A stretch of 64,000 bases of DNA from Sphingomonas sp. IBVSS2 (lineage in GTDB: Bacteria > Pseudomonadota > Alphaproteobacteria > Sphingomonadales > Sphingomonadaceae): contig NZ_NFUR01000005.1 in assembly GCF_002127225.1 (NCBI RefSeq), forward strand, positions 314,501 to 378,500. Direction: 5' to 3'. Shown here piece after piece: positions 43,283-52,368 of the stretch (its first letter is position 1; each line of letters starts with the position of its first letter). The notes beneath the pieces are model-generated. The model saw only the letters and a program-made list of their open reading frames with translations, had not been told where the DNA came from and searched no databases. A program made the translations under genes and the position numbers.

Positions 43283-45835
43283 CTACATTGAAAGCAGGTC
43301 GGAGAGCGCGCGGGAGATGCTTGCGAGCGTATAGGGCTTCTGGGTGACGAGCGCAGCGGCATGCTCGCCGGGAAGCTTGAGCTGCTCGCCATAGCCGGTG
43401 GCGAAGAGGAAGGGCACCTGGGCGGCGATGAGGTCGTCGGCAAGCGGCAGGCTGGTCTCGGCGCCGAGATTGACGTCGAGCACCGCGGCTTCGAACGTTT
43501 CGCGGGCGATCTCCTCGCGCGCCTGGGCGAGCGTGCCGGCGGTAACCACGCGGTGGGCACCCAGGCGCGTGAGAATGTCCTCGGCGTCCATGGCGATGAT
43601 CAGACTGTCCTCGACCAGCAGCACCACGCCCGAGAGCAGCTTGGGCACGGCGGTGCCCGGCGCGGGTGCGGATGGCGCCGCGGGATGGCCCGCGCGGCTC
43701 GGGTCGATCTCGATATAGCGGGCGGGCACCCGGAAATCGGCTTCGAGCCCGGTGAGCGGATAGCGCACGTCGGCGCGGCCGCCCAGGTCATAGGGGATCG
43801 AGCGCGTGATGATCGTGGTGCCGAAGCCTTGCCGTTTCGGCGGTTGCACGGCGGGGCCGCCGCGCTCGCGCCATGCGATCGCCAGGTCGCCGTCGCGCTC
43901 GATCCGCCAGCCGATATCGACCGAGCCGCTGTCCGAGAGCGCGCCATATTTGGCCGAGTTCGTCATCAGCTCGTGCAGTACCAGCGCCAGCGCCGAGAAG
44001 GCCTGGGGATGGAGCAGCACCGCCGGCCCGTCGGTCTCCACCCGGCCCGCCTTGCCGGCGAGATAGGCGGCGGCCTCGGTCTCGATCAGGCGGAGCAGGG
44101 GCGCGGCGGACCAATTGTCCTGCGTGATCTGGTCGTGCGCGCGGGCGAGGCTCTCGATCCGGCCTTCGAGCAGGTGGATGGTGTTGCGGGCATCCGCCTC
44201 GGGATCGAGCGACTGGCGGACCAGGCCGCGGATCAGGCTGAGGATGTTGCGGACGCGGTGGTTCAGCTCCGCGATCAGCAGTTCCTGGCGCTCGGAGAAG
44301 CGGCGGCGCTCCTCCTGGGCTTCGTCGCTGAGGCGCAACACGACTTCGATCAGCGACGCGCGCAGCATCTCGGCGACGCGCAGTTCGGCGTTCGAGAAGG
44401 GCTCGGAGCGGCCGCGGACTTCCTGGCTCCACAATTCGAAGCTCTTGCGCGGCGTGAGGCGCGGGCCGTTGGGGCCGAGCTGCGCGGGCTTGTGCGGGTC
44501 GCCGGCCCATTTGACCGTGCGGATCTTCTCCTGGCGGAACAGCAGCACGTAATCGCGCGGGCGGCGCGAGATCGGAATCGCGAGCAGTCCGGCGGCGACA
44601 TCGTCATAGTCGGCGGCGGCGGGAAGAGTGTCCGCGAGGCGATCGGTCGAGAAGATCCTGCCCGCGGCCATTGCGTTCAGTCGGCGGGTGATCGCCGAGA
44701 ATGCGGCGGCCGGCGGCGTCATGCCGGAAGAGGAGACCTTGCCGTCGAGCCAGATCGCGATGCCGTCGCACGGCACGGTTTCGCGCATCATCGTGCCGAG
44801 CCATTCGGGATTGTCGAGCAGCGTCGAATCGCCGGCCACCGCGGCGAGCAGCCGGTCGCTGGCGGAACGCGCCGCCAGCTCATAGGCGGCCAGCTCCTTG
44901 CGCTCGCGGCTCTCGAGCTTGAGCGCGAACATCTGGCCGAACAGCTCGGCGATCGAGCGCCGTTCGAAGCTGGGGCAGCGCGCGGCATAGTGATGGCAGG
45001 CGAACAGGCCCCAGAGCTGGCCCTCGACGATGATCGAAATGGAGAGCGAGGCGCCGACGCCCATGTTCTTCAGATATTCGATATGGATCGGCGAGACCGA
45101 TCGCAGCACCGATAGCGAAAGGTCGATCGGGGCGCCGCGCTCGTCGAGCCGGGGCAGCACGGGCACCGGCTCGGCATTCACGTCGGCGATGATGCGGAAG
45201 GGCGTGCGGACATAGAGCTTGCGCGCCTGTTGCGGGATGTCGCTGGCGGGGTAGCGCAGGTCGAGAAAACTGCCGATGCCGGTGCGGGCAGCCTCGGCCA
45301 CCACCACGCCCGAACCGTCCCGATCGAAGCGATAGACCATCACCCGGTCGAAGCCGGTCAAGGCGCGGACCTGGCGGGCGCCCTCGCGATAGAAGGCGGC
45401 GGCGTCGGCGGTCTCGTCGAGCCGCGCCATCATCGCGCGGATCGCCGAGCCGATATCGGTGGAGGCGTCCTCGCTGCAATCCTCGCCTTCCAGCACGATC
45501 GTGTCGCCGATCATGTGCAGCGCGAAATCGAAGCAACGGCCGCTGGCGATCCGCAGCCCGAAGACGCGCTCGACCGCGTCGCCGCCGCGCAACATGGCGA
45601 GGCGGTTGCGCAGGGTGTGGACGGCGTGCTCGCCGAGCAGCGGGATGGCGGAAGTGCCGAGCAGGTCGTCGGCAGGTTTTTCGAGGAATTGCTCGGCATT
45701 GGCCGAGACGCGGCGGATCAGCCAGTCGACCGAAAGCGCCAGCAGGAAGCCGAAGGGCTGGACGGCGCCCAGCGCGTGAATCGGCTCGCGATCGCAATTG
45801 GTGAGATCGACCTCGAAATCGCTGTTACTGGCCAA
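43283..45835 (-). CDS. bphP: Bacteriophytochrome hybrid kinase (PAS-GAF-PHY-HWE-REC)
   Basis: 850 aa. N-terminal biliverdin-binding Cys14 in DLTNCDREPIHALGAVQPFG, GAF with RYPASDIPQQAR and SPIHIEYLKNMGV, PHY tongue with PRKSFELW, an HWE-type kinase (ELNHRVRNILSLIRGLVRQS, HELMTNSAKYGALS) and a C-terminal receiver domain with phospho-Asp in AAVLDVNLG. Red/far-red light would control phosphorylation of its own receiver or a partner. Start TTG 45835 (SD AAAGG) overlaps the heme oxygenase stop. A TTG 18 codons upstream is the alternative. Co-transcribed with the heme oxygenase that makes its chromophore. Confidence 0.92.
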   Translation of the reverse strand: MASNSDFEVDLTNCDREPIHALGAVQPFGFLLALSVDWLIRRVSANAEQFLEKPADDLLGTSAIPLLGEHAVHTLRNRLAMLRGGDAVERVFGLRIASGRCFDFALHMIGDTIVLEGEDCSEDASTDIGSAIRAMMARLDETADAAAFYREGARQVRALTGFDRVMVYRFDRDGSGVVVAEAARTGIGSFLDLRYPASDIPQQARKLYVRTPFRIIADVNAEPVPVLPRLDERGAPIDLSLSVLRSVSPIHIEYLKNMGVGASLSISIIVEGQLWGLFACHHYAARCPSFERRSIAELFGQMFALKLESRERKELAAYELAARSASDRLLAAVAGDSTLLDNPEWLGTMMRETVPCDGIAIWLDGKVSSSGMTPPAAAFSAITRRLNAMAAGRIFSTDRLADTLPAAADYDDVAAGLLAIPISRRPRDYVLLFRQEKIRTVKWAGDPHKPAQLGPNGPRLTPRKSFELWSQEVRGRSEPFSNAELRVAEMLRASLIEVVLRLSDEAQEERRRFSERQELLIAELNHRVRNILSLIRGLVRQSLDPEADARNTIHLLEGRIESLARAHDQITQDNWSAAPLLRLIETEAAAYLAGKAGRVETDGPAVLLHPQAFSALALVLHELMTNSAKYGALSDSGSVDIGWRIERDGDLAIAWRERGGPAVQPPKRQGFGTTIITRSIPYDLGGRADVRYPLTGLEADFRVPARYIEIDPSRAGHPAAPSAPAPGTAVPKLLSGVVLLVEDSLIIAMDAEDILTRLGAHRVVTAGTLAQAREEIARETFEAAVLDVNLGAETSLPLADDLIAAQVPFLFATGYGEQLKLPGEHAAALVTQKPYTLASISRALSDLLSM

Positions 45836-46421
45836 TCTCTGCCTTTCGCCATTTCTCCGCCGAACGCTCGAACGCCGTGAAAGTGGCAAGCGCCGCGGTG
45901 ATCGCCGCCTCGAGCGCGGCGGGCTCGTGCAAGAGACGATCGATAACCGTCAGTAGTTGTTGCCACTTTTCGGTGCGCTGATCTGCATCAAGATAGGCAC
46001 GGGGAAATCCGGCGGGCAGGCGCCGGGCAAGGAATTTCCCGCCGAGGCGCGAACCTTCGAGGACGTAGAGGGTGCCGGCGATCCAACTATCGTCATCCCG
46101 GCGAACGCCGGGATCTCGTGCGGCTCCTTCCTCGCCCTCCTGCCCGAGATCCCGGCGTTCGCCGGAATGACGGCTTGAGGCGGGCTTCGGGAGATGGGCC
46201 AGGTCCTCGCGCAGCAGATGCCCCCGCTTGCGCTCTTCCCAATCGTCGACCACCCGATCGCCCGGAAGCGCCGCTTCCAGCGCCCACACCACATCGGCAT
46301 GGGCCGCGAGGAAGCGGGCATAGCTTTCCCGGTGGGTCAGGTCGAAACCGGCAAAGGCCGTATCCACCCGGTCATGCGCCGCGGACGTCGCTGCACGCAG
46401 CGCCTGGCGGGTGGGGTTCAA
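45825..46421 (-). CDS. Biliverdin-producing heme oxygenase with in-frame repeat insert
   Basis: 198 aa. Heme oxygenase hallmarks: SAAHDRVDTAF (proximal His near residue 16) and GTLYVLEGSRLGGKFLARRL. Probable start is TTG 46419-46421, overlapping the purB stop. Residues about 84-111 (RHSGERRDLG..DPGVRRDD) are encoded by a palindromic repeat, have no counterpart in the family, and sit on the loop before the conserved YVLEGSRLGG helix. Frame stays open on both sides. Its product, biliverdin, should feed the phytochrome encoded next. Activity with the insert is untested. Confidence 0.85.
   Translation of the reverse strand: MNPTRQALRAATSAAHDRVDTAFAGFDLTHRESYARFLAAHADVVWALEAALPGDRVVDDWEERKRGHLLREDLAHLPKPASSRHSGERRDLGQEGEEGAARDPGVRRDDDSWIAGTLYVLEGSRLGGKFLARRLPAGFPRAYLDADQRTEKWQQLLTVIDRLLHEPAALEAAITAALATFTAFERSAEKWRKAEIGQ
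46091..46172. repeat. Palindromic element (class C) inside the heme oxygenase gene
   Basis: Left arm 46091-46118 (CGTCATCCCGGCGAACGCCG at its start) and right arm 46145-46172 are inverted copies with 27 of 28 bases matching. Each arm is also a hairpin (CCGGCGAACGCCGG). A related CCCCGGCCCAAGGCCGGGAT hairpin lies at about 17.92 kb. Adds about 28 codons in frame. Confidence 0.9.
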
Positions 46422-47728
46422 GCGAAGACGCGCTCGAAGATCGTGTCGACCTGCCTGAAATGATAGCCGAGGTCGAACTTGTCCTCGATTTCCGCCGGCG
46501 AGAGTGCCGCGGTCACTTCCGGATCGGCCTTGAGCAGCTCGAGCAGCGAGAGTTCGCCGTCCGATTCCCACACCTTCATCGCATTGCGCTGGACCAGCCG
46601 ATAGCTGTCCTCGCGGCTGACGCCGGCCTGGGTAAGGGCGAGAAGCACGCGCTGGGAATGCACGAGGCCGCCCATTCGATCCAGGTTCTTCTGCATGCGC
46701 GCCGGATAGACGAGCAGCTTGTCCATCACGCCGGTGAGGCGGGCCAGGGCGAAGTCGAGCGTGATCGTCGCGTCCGGGCCGATATAGCGCTCGACCGAGC
46801 TGTGCGAGATGTCGCGCTCGTGCCACAGCGCGACATTCTCCATCGCCGGGATCGTCGCGCTGCGGACCATGCGGGCGAGGCCGGTGAGATTCTCGGTCAG
46901 CACCGGGTTGCGCTTGTGCGGCATCGCCGACGAGCCCTTCTGGCCCGGCGAGAAATATTCCTCGGCCTCGAGCACTTCGGTGCGCTGCAGATGGCGAACC
47001 TCGATGGCGAGGCGCTCGATCGAGCTCGCGATCACGCCGAGAGTCGCGAAGAACATCGCATGGCGATCGCGCGGGATCACCTGGGTCGAGACCGGCTCGA
47101 CCGCGAGCCCGAGCTTGGCGGCGACATGCGCTTCGACGCGCGGATCGATATTGGCGAAGGTGCCGACCGCGCCCGAAATGGCGCAAGTGGCGATATCCGC
47201 GCGGGCGGCGACGAGGCGCTCGCGGTTGCGCTTGAACTCGGCATAGGCTTCGGCGAGCTTGAGGCCGAAGGTGACCGGTTCGGCATGGATGCCGTGGCTG
47301 CGGCCGATCGTCGGCGTGAGCTTGTGTTCATATGCGCGGCGCTTGAGCACTTCGAGCAGCTGATCGAGATCGGCGAGCAGGATGTCGCTGGCGCGGGCGA
47401 GCTGGACGGCGAGGCAGGTGTCGAGCACGTCCGAGCTGGTCATGCCCTGGTGCATGAAGCGGGCCTCGTCGCCCACCTGCTCGGCCACCCAGGTGAGGAA
47501 GGCGATCACGTCGTGCTTGGTAACCGCCTCGATCGCGTCGATCGCAGCGACGTCGATGGCCGGGTTGGTCGCCCACCAGTCCCACAGCGCCTTGGCGGCG
47601 CTCTTCGGCACCACGCCCAGTTCCGCCAGGGCCTCCGTCGCGTGCGCCTCGATCTCGAACCAGATACGGAAGCGCGCCTCGGGCGACCAGATGGCGGTCA
47701 TTTCAGGGCGCGAATAACGGGGAACCAT
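46418..47728 (-). CDS. purB: Adenylosuccinate lyase
   Basis: 436 aa. Signature [11 protein letters not shown] plus [25 protein letters not shown] and [14 protein letters not shown]. Makes AMP from adenylosuccinate and acts twice in purine synthesis. Start ATG 47728. The stop overlaps the heme oxygenase start (TTGA), so purB, heme oxygenase and bphP form one overlapping unit. Confidence 0.97.
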   Translation of the reverse strand: MVPRYSRPEMTAIWSPEARFRIWFEIEAHATEALAELGVVPKSAAKALWDWWATNPAIDVAAIDAIEAVTKHDVIAFLTWVAEQVGDEARFMHQGMTSSDVLDTCLAVQLARASDILLADLDQLLEVLKRRAYEHKLTPTIGRSHGIHAEPVTFGLKLAEAYAEFKRNRERLVAARADIATCAISGAVGTFANIDPRVEAHVAAKLGLAVEPVSTQVIPRDRHAMFFATLGVIASSIERLAIEVRHLQRTEVLEAEEYFSPGQKGSSAMPHKRNPVLTENLTGLARMVRSATIPAMENVALWHERDISHSSVERYIGPDATITLDFALARLTGVMDKLLVYPARMQKNLDRMGGLVHSQRVLLALTQAGVSREDSYRLVQRNAMKVWESDGELSLLELLKADPEVTAALSPAEIEDKFDLGYHFRQVDTIFERVFA

Positions 47729-47774
47729 TGCAAGCCTTTCGCCGGGGGTATGGCGCGCCCCTAGCAAGCGTGCC

Positions 47775-48410
47775 TCAGACTTTCCACCGAAAGCGGCCGG
47801 TGATCGGCCAATCGAGCAGCGCATCCTCCTCGCGCGCGCCCCGGCCGATATTGTGGAGGATCATCGGCGCGCGGGCGCCGGGCAGGTCGGAGACCAGCCC
47901 GATATGCGTGCCGGTGCCGCCGATGCCGTTCGCCGGCGCGGAGGTGAAGATGTCGCCGGGCTGCCAGCCCTTGCCGTCCGCCGGGATCGGCAGCCGGGCA
48001 CCGGCGCGGGCGAGGAAGACGGCGAGATTGGGCACGCGCCGATGGTCGATGCTCGGATCGGGGCGGGAAAGGCCCCATTTGCGCGGATAGGCGACGAAAG
48101 CGCGCTTCATGTCGGCATTGACCAGCGCCTGGATATCTATCCCGAAGGCATCGCGATAGGCGCGGATCACCACATCGGTGCACACGCCCTTCTCGCGCGG
48201 CACGTCGCCGCCAGGGAAGGGCAGGCTGGTATAGGCGCTGTCATAGCGGCGCGTGACGCCGACTTGGGTGCGGGCGGCGGCGATCAGCTTGGCGGCGGGC
48301 GTGCTCGCGGGAAGGTGCGGCTGGTCGACCGTGCCCGATGCCTGGGGCGCACCGTGGCAGCCGGCAAGGCCGGCGGTCATTCCGAACAGCAGCGTCCGAC
48401 GGTCGATCAT
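47775..48410 (-). CDS. DUF1287 family lipoprotein-like protein
   Basis: 211 aa. Signal with twin-Arg and lipobox-like MIDRRTLLFGMTAGLAGC, then the DUF1287 core: REKGVCTDVVIRAYRDAFGID, WQPGDIFTSAPANGIGG, THIGLVSDLPG and ILHNIGRGAREEDALLDW. The Cys in GVCTDVV and His in THIGLV are candidate catalytic residues of an NlpC/P60-like fold. A Met three codons earlier (48419) is possible. Function unknown, possibly wall-related. Confidence 0.85.
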   Translation of the reverse strand: MIDRRTLLFGMTAGLAGCHGAPQASGTVDQPHLPASTPAAKLIAAARTQVGVTRRYDSAYTSLPFPGGDVPREKGVCTDVVIRAYRDAFGIDIQALVNADMKRAFVAYPRKWGLSRPDPSIDHRRVPNLAVFLARAGARLPIPADGKGWQPGDIFTSAPANGIGGTGTHIGLVSDLPGARAPMILHNIGRGAREEDALLDWPITGRFRWKV

Positions 48411-48538
48411 GACGCCCATCCTGCCGCAGCCGTTGCCGAGGCGCCACAGCGCAAATGAAATGCGATGAATCGAGCTGCATCGGGGGCGTGTTGAGGCTAG
48501 TGCTAGTGAAATCGGGAACATCGTCTCAAGATCATTGG

Positions 48539-48566
48539 TTGATAGAGTGGTTGTTCAAAATACAAT
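48539..48566 (+). promoter_or_regulatory. Sigma-70-like promoter in an AT-rich island
   Basis: TTGATA (48539-48544), 16 bases, TACAAT (48561-48566). The surrounding 120 bp is far more AT-rich than the rest of the window; a second TATAAT lies at 48583-48588. It is 49 bp before the EF-hand gene. Confidence 0.45.
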
Positions 48567-48614
48567 CGGGCTGGAAATGAAATATAATTCCTGAGTAGAA
48601 TAGGAGATAAGCTT

Positions 48615-49148
48615 ATGCTGAAGCCGATGCTTCTTGCTACATCTATATTTTTCGTAATTCCTGCTGTTGCGCAGGAAGCTCCCGCGCAGGACAAGCCTGC
48701 GCAGACTGTCCCGGCGCCCGAGCAGGCGACTCCGCCAGTTACCAGTGACGATGCGGCGCCCGCCGCCCAGGGCCAGGCTGCAGCCCCGGCCACGACTGCC
48801 GAGGCGATGCCGGCGCCCGCCGAGCCTGCGACTCAGCCTGCCGAGGTGGCGAGCGCGCCTGCCGCGGCTCCGGCCGCCCAGCCGGCGGCGACGCAGGAAC
48901 AGGTCGCCCAGGCGGTGGGTCGCGACTTCGGCGGCTATGACAAGGATAGTGATGGCAAGCTGAACGCCACCGAGTTCGCGGCCTGGATGGGCGATCTGCG
49001 CAAGGCGTCGGAGCCCAGCTTCCAGCCCGGCAGCGCCGAGGCGAGCAGCTGGACGAACCAGGCATTCGCCAGCGCCGATACCGACAAGAACGCCTCGGTG
49101 AACAAGCAGGAGCTCACCGTGTTCCTGACCCCGAAACAGCCGGGCTAA
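48615..49148 (+). CDS. Secreted EF-hand protein
   Basis: 177 aa. Signal peptide (MLKPMLLATSIFFVIPAVAQ), a 75-residue Ala/Pro-rich linker, and two EF-hand loops DKDSDGKLNATE and DTDKNASVNKQE. Start ATG 48615 after AATAGGAGA. The gene's first codons and its promoter region are AT-rich. Calcium binding in the envelope is likely; the partner is unknown. Confidence 0.85.
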   Translation: MLKPMLLATSIFFVIPAVAQEAPAQDKPAQTVPAPEQATPPVTSDDAAPAAQGQAAAPATTAEAMPAPAEPATQPAEVASAPAAAPAAQPAATQEQVAQAVGRDFGGYDKDSDGKLNATEFAAWMGDLRKASEPSFQPGSAEASSWTNQAFASADTDKNASVNKQELTVFLTPKQPG

Positions 49149-49192
49149 CCCCCTTTCGTCGCGCCTGAATACGCATGGCGCTTATTCCCGAA

Positions 49193-49224
49193 CGGCCGCC
49201 GGGCTTGCCTCCGGCGGCCGTTTG
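49193..49224 (+). terminator. Intrinsic terminator after the EF-hand gene
   Basis: CGGCCGCCGG (49193-49202) pairs with CCGGCGGCCG (49211-49220) around GCTTGCCT, then TTTGG. It serves the EF-hand gene and possibly the minus-strand gene ending at 49230. Confidence 0.75.
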
Positions 49225-49229
49225 GTTAC

Positions 49230-50075
49230 TCAGGGCGCGAGGCGGAGCAGGGCATCCTTGCCCGGCCGGATCAGCAGTACCGCTCGCGAGAGCAGGTCGA
49301 AGCCGAGCAGGGCGTCGCGGCCTGCGCCCGTGCGGCGGGCGCTCTGCACGTGCAGCGGCCTGCCGCCGAGCGTGAGCGTCAAGGGGCCGACCAGTTCGGC
49401 GGCCTCCGCGATGCCGGCGACGCCGCTATGCGCCTCCGCGCCAAGGACAGGGACATCGGGCGCGAACTCAGCGGGCAGGCTCGTTCGCCACGCGCCGCTG
49501 TCGACGAGGAAGTCGGCTTGGCTGCCGTCCGATGCGCTGGCCGGCGCATAGGGGCGATACCCCTTGCCCATCGGCACCGCCACGCCGTCCAGCGTGCAGG
49601 CGGGGTCGGCCGGTGGCGCCAGAGTCGCGATGCCCAGCGCGAAATCGATGCGGAGGCAATCGGGGTCGGCGAAGGATTGCGGGCTGATCACTCCGTCGAT
49701 ACCGAGCGGGTCGAGCATGCCGATCTGCATCACTGCCAGTCGCGGAAACCGGCGCCGCACGGTGCCGATGGTGATGTCGACCTGCTCCAGCGTACGGCCG
49801 GTGACCGGCCTGCCGCCGCTGTCATGCCCGGCAATGGCTGCACCCGGGACGAGGCCGGTCGCATCGGCGAACCGGGGCGCGATCACCGTGAGGCCGGCGC
49901 CGGTATCGAGCAGGAAGGTTCCCGGCCGGCCCGCGATGACGGCGTGGACGATCGGCAGCCGGCCGCCGACCGGGCGCCCGCCGAGCGTTTCGGGGCGCTC
50001 GATCGCGAAATGCGGCAGCTCGGGCGCGGCACCGAGCAGCAGGGCGAGGGCGGGAAGCGCAAGGGCGCGAAGCAT
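49230..50075 (-). CDS. Retropepsin-like aspartic protease with two active-site motifs
   Basis: 281 aa. Signal peptide, then two aspartyl motifs: FLLDTGAGLTVIAP near residue 55 and FLVDSGAWRTSLPAE near residue 190. Two copies in one chain suggest an intramolecular pair like pepsins, unlike the usual single-domain retropepsins of bacteria. Probably periplasmic. Start ATG 50075. Confidence 0.8.
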   Translation of the reverse strand: MLRALALPALALLLGAAPELPHFAIERPETLGGRPVGGRLPIVHAVIAGRPGTFLLDTGAGLTVIAPRFADATGLVPGAAIAGHDSGGRPVTGRTLEQVDITIGTVRRRFPRLAVMQIGMLDPLGIDGVISPQSFADPDCLRIDFALGIATLAPPADPACTLDGVAVPMGKGYRPYAPASASDGSQADFLVDSGAWRTSLPAEFAPDVPVLGAEAHSGVAGIAEAAELVGPLTLTLGGRPLHVQSARRTGAGRDALLGFDLLSRAVLLIRPGKDALLRLAP

Positions 50076-50129
50076 GGCGGGATGGTATCGGGCGAGCTGT
50101 GGTGCCGCAATGACAGGCTGGATCGCTCG

Positions 50130-50810
50130 CTAGATCAGCCCCTGGCCCCGCAGCGACGCATGCCCGTCGCGCCCCATGATGATGTGGTCGTGCACGCCGA
50201 TCCCCAGCCCCTTGCCCGCGGCCATGATCTGGCGGGTGATCTCGATGTCGGCGCGGCTGGGTGAGGGGTCGCCGGAGGGATGGTTATGGACGAGGATCAG
50301 CGCCGCGGAGCCGAGCTCGATCGCGCGGCGGATCACTTCGCGGACATAGACGGCGGCCTCGTCGATCGTGCCTTCGCCCATCAGTTCGTCGCGGATCAGC
50401 ATGTTCTTGGAATTGAGATGGAGGACGCGGAAGCGCTCGATCGCGTGATGGGCCATGTCGGCGCGCAGATAGTCGAGCAATGCCTGCCAGTTGGCGAGCA
50501 CCGGGCGCTCGGCGACCTCGGCGCGCAGCAGGCGGAGCGCCGCGGCATGGGCGGTCTTCAGGGCGGCGACGCTGGTCTCGCCCATGCCCTTCACGCGGGC
50601 GAGCGCCTCGGCATCGGCGGTGAGAAGTCCGGCGATGCCGCCGAATTCGTGGAGCAGCGCCTTGGCCAAGGGCTTGGTATCCTGCCGGGGAATCGCCAGT
50701 GCGAGGAGGTATTCGACCAGTTCGTGATCGAGCAGCGCGTCCGGCCCGCCCTCGAACAGGCGGCGGCGCAGGCGCGCGCGGTGGCCGCTATTGTCGGAAG
50801 GCTCGGACAT
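50130..50810 (-). CDS. radC: RadC-family JAB-domain protein
   Basis: 226 aa. N-terminal helix-hairpin-helix (LLTADAEALARVKGMGETSV) and C-terminal JAMM zinc site LVHNHPSGDPSPSRAD, the RadC family. Despite its name, a role in repair is not established. Start ATG 50810. Confidence 0.93.
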   Translation of the reverse strand: MSEPSDNSGHRARLRRRLFEGGPDALLDHELVEYLLALAIPRQDTKPLAKALLHEFGGIAGLLTADAEALARVKGMGETSVAALKTAHAAALRLLRAEVAERPVLANWQALLDYLRADMAHHAIERFRVLHLNSKNMLIRDELMGEGTIDEAAVYVREVIRRAIELGSAALILVHNHPSGDPSPSRADIEITRQIMAAGKGLGIGVHDHIIMGRDGHASLRGQGLI

Positions 50811-51006
50811 GCCCGGCTTGTTCCTGCAAATGCGCCGTTATTCAAGGCGAGGATTTCGCCGATTTGGCGGCGAGACCTGACCCGGAGTTGACTCGGTCCG
50901 CCAGCGTTCCTAAAGCGCCCGAGCAACGCGGCCGAACAGCCGGCGATGCTTGTATGTCGTCGGCGCTGTCGGCGGCTTTTTTCATATCTGGAACGCCTTG
51001 ACCGCC

Positions 51007-51303
51007 TTGACCCAAGACCGTGCTCCGAGCGACCTTGACCGCCGCATCGCCGATGCGAAGGCGGCCGAGGCTGCGCGCACCGGATCGGCGGTTCCCAAGG
51101 CGCCTGCCGACGCCAAGGGCTACAAGCAGGGTTCGCGCGTGCTGATGGACCTGATCGGCATGCCGCTGGGCGGTGGAATTCTGGGGTATGCGCTGGACAG
51201 CTGGCTGGGCACCAGTCCGTGGCTGCTGCTGACCCTGCTCGTGCTGTCGATCGCGGCGGCTTTCCGCAACATCTACAAGATCTCGAAGGAGCGCGTTGAG
51301 TGA
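51007..51303 (+). CDS. atpI: AtpI-like ATP synthase assembly protein
   Basis: 98 aa. Basic N-terminal part (RRIADAKAAEAARTGSAVPK), then GSRVLMDLIGMPLGGGILGY and helix WLLLTLLVLSIAAAFRNIYK, the AtpI/Gene1 pattern, just upstream of atpB as usual. The start is uncertain: TTG 51007 is used here; a TTG at 50998 and one at 50950 are also open. The stop overlaps the atpB GTG (GTGA). Confidence 0.85.
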   Translation: MTQDRAPSDLDRRIADAKAAEAARTGSAVPKAPADAKGYKQGSRVLMDLIGMPLGGGILGYALDSWLGTSPWLLLTLLVLSIAAAFRNIYKISKERVE

Positions 51304-52073
51304 GCGCCGGCGCAATCAATCCGATGGAGCAGTTCGAGGTCGGCAAGCTGATCAAGTTCGATCTGCTTGGCTATGATCTCTCGTTCACCAACTCGGCCCT
51401 GTTCATGTTCGTCGTGGCGGCGCTGCTGTTCGTGTTCATGATGGGCGGGATGAAGCGCGCGCTGATCCCGGGCAAATGGCAGCTGATGGCCGAAGGCGCG
51501 GTGGGCTTCATCGATTCGATGGTGAACACCAGCATCGGCAAGGGCGGCAAGAAGTTCGCCCCGTACATCTTCTCGCTGTTCTTCTTCATCCTGTTCGCCA
51601 ATCTGGTGGGCATCCTGCCGCTGGCGGTGGTGCCGGGCCTGCACACCTTCGCGGTGACCAGCCACATCACGGTGACCGCGGTGCTGGCCTTCTTCTCGTT
51701 CGCCATCGTGCTCGCGGTCGGCTTCTGGAAGCACGGCCTGAAGTTCTTCGGCCTGTTCGTGCCGCACGGCGCGCCGCTGTGGCTGATGCCGGTGATCATC
51801 CCGGTGGAATTCATCTCGTTCATGGTGCGCCCCTTCTCGCTGGGCCTGCGACTGTTCGTCGCGATGACCGCGGGGCACATCCTGCTCGAAGTGTTCGGCA
51901 GCTTTGCGGTGCAGGGCCTGAACGCCGGCGGGATCGGCTATGGCGTCTGGTTCGCCTCGATGCTGATGATCATCGGCGTGAGCGCGCTCGAACTGCTGGT
52001 CTGCGCGATCCAGGCCTATGTGTTCGCGCTGCTGACCTCGCTCTATCTCCACGACGCGGTGCACCTGCACTAA
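51300..52073 (+). CDS. atpB: ATP synthase F0 subunit a
   Basis: 257 aa, GTG start overlapping the atpI stop. Helices with the essential Arg in VRPFSLGLRLFVAMTAGH and a conserved C-terminal segment (SALELLVCAIQAYVFALLTS). Forms the proton half-channel at the c-ring. Confidence 0.97.
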   Translation: MSAGAINPMEQFEVGKLIKFDLLGYDLSFTNSALFMFVVAALLFVFMMGGMKRALIPGKWQLMAEGAVGFIDSMVNTSIGKGGKKFAPYIFSLFFFILFANLVGILPLAVVPGLHTFAVTSHITVTAVLAFFSFAIVLAVGFWKHGLKFFGLFVPHGAPLWLMPVIIPVEFISFMVRPFSLGLRLFVAMTAGHILLEVFGSFAVQGLNAGGIGYGVWFASMLMIIGVSALELLVCAIQAYVFALLTSLYLHDAVHLH

Positions 52074-52118
52074 GTCGCGCTGTTCGTTTGTTTTTTTGGA
52101 TTACGTAGGGAGCTTGAA

Positions 52119-52352
52119 ATGACTGACGTTGGTGCAATGTACATCGGTGCCGGCCTCGCGGCGATCGGCATCGGCCTGGCCGCGCTCGGCGTGGGCAACG
52201 TGTTCGGTTCGTTCCTCGAGGGCGCGCTGCGCAACCCGGGTGCCGCCGACGGCCAGCAGGGCCGCCTGTTCATCGGCTTCGCCGGTGCCGAGCTTCTGGG
52301 CCTGATCGCGTTCGTCGTCGCGATCCTGATCCTGTTCGTCGTCAAGGGCTAA
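52119..52352 (+). CDS. atpE: ATP synthase F0 subunit c
   Basis: 77 aa hairpin of two helices: YIGAGLAAIGIGLAALGVGN, polar loop RNPGAADGQQ, and FAGAELLGLIAFVVAILILF with the proton-binding Glu in GAELLG. Proton type: no sodium ligands around the Glu. A run of seven T precedes its SD (GTAGGGAG). Confidence 0.97.
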   Translation: MTDVGAMYIGAGLAAIGIGLAALGVGNVFGSFLEGALRNPGAADGQQGRLFIGFAGAELLGLIAFVVAILILFVVKG

Positions 52353-52368
52353 GGTCGAAGGACAGCCG

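Noticed and set aside
52084..52100. T-run before atpE as a terminator
   Set aside because: No stem precedes the T stretch and the genes on both sides belong to one operon.
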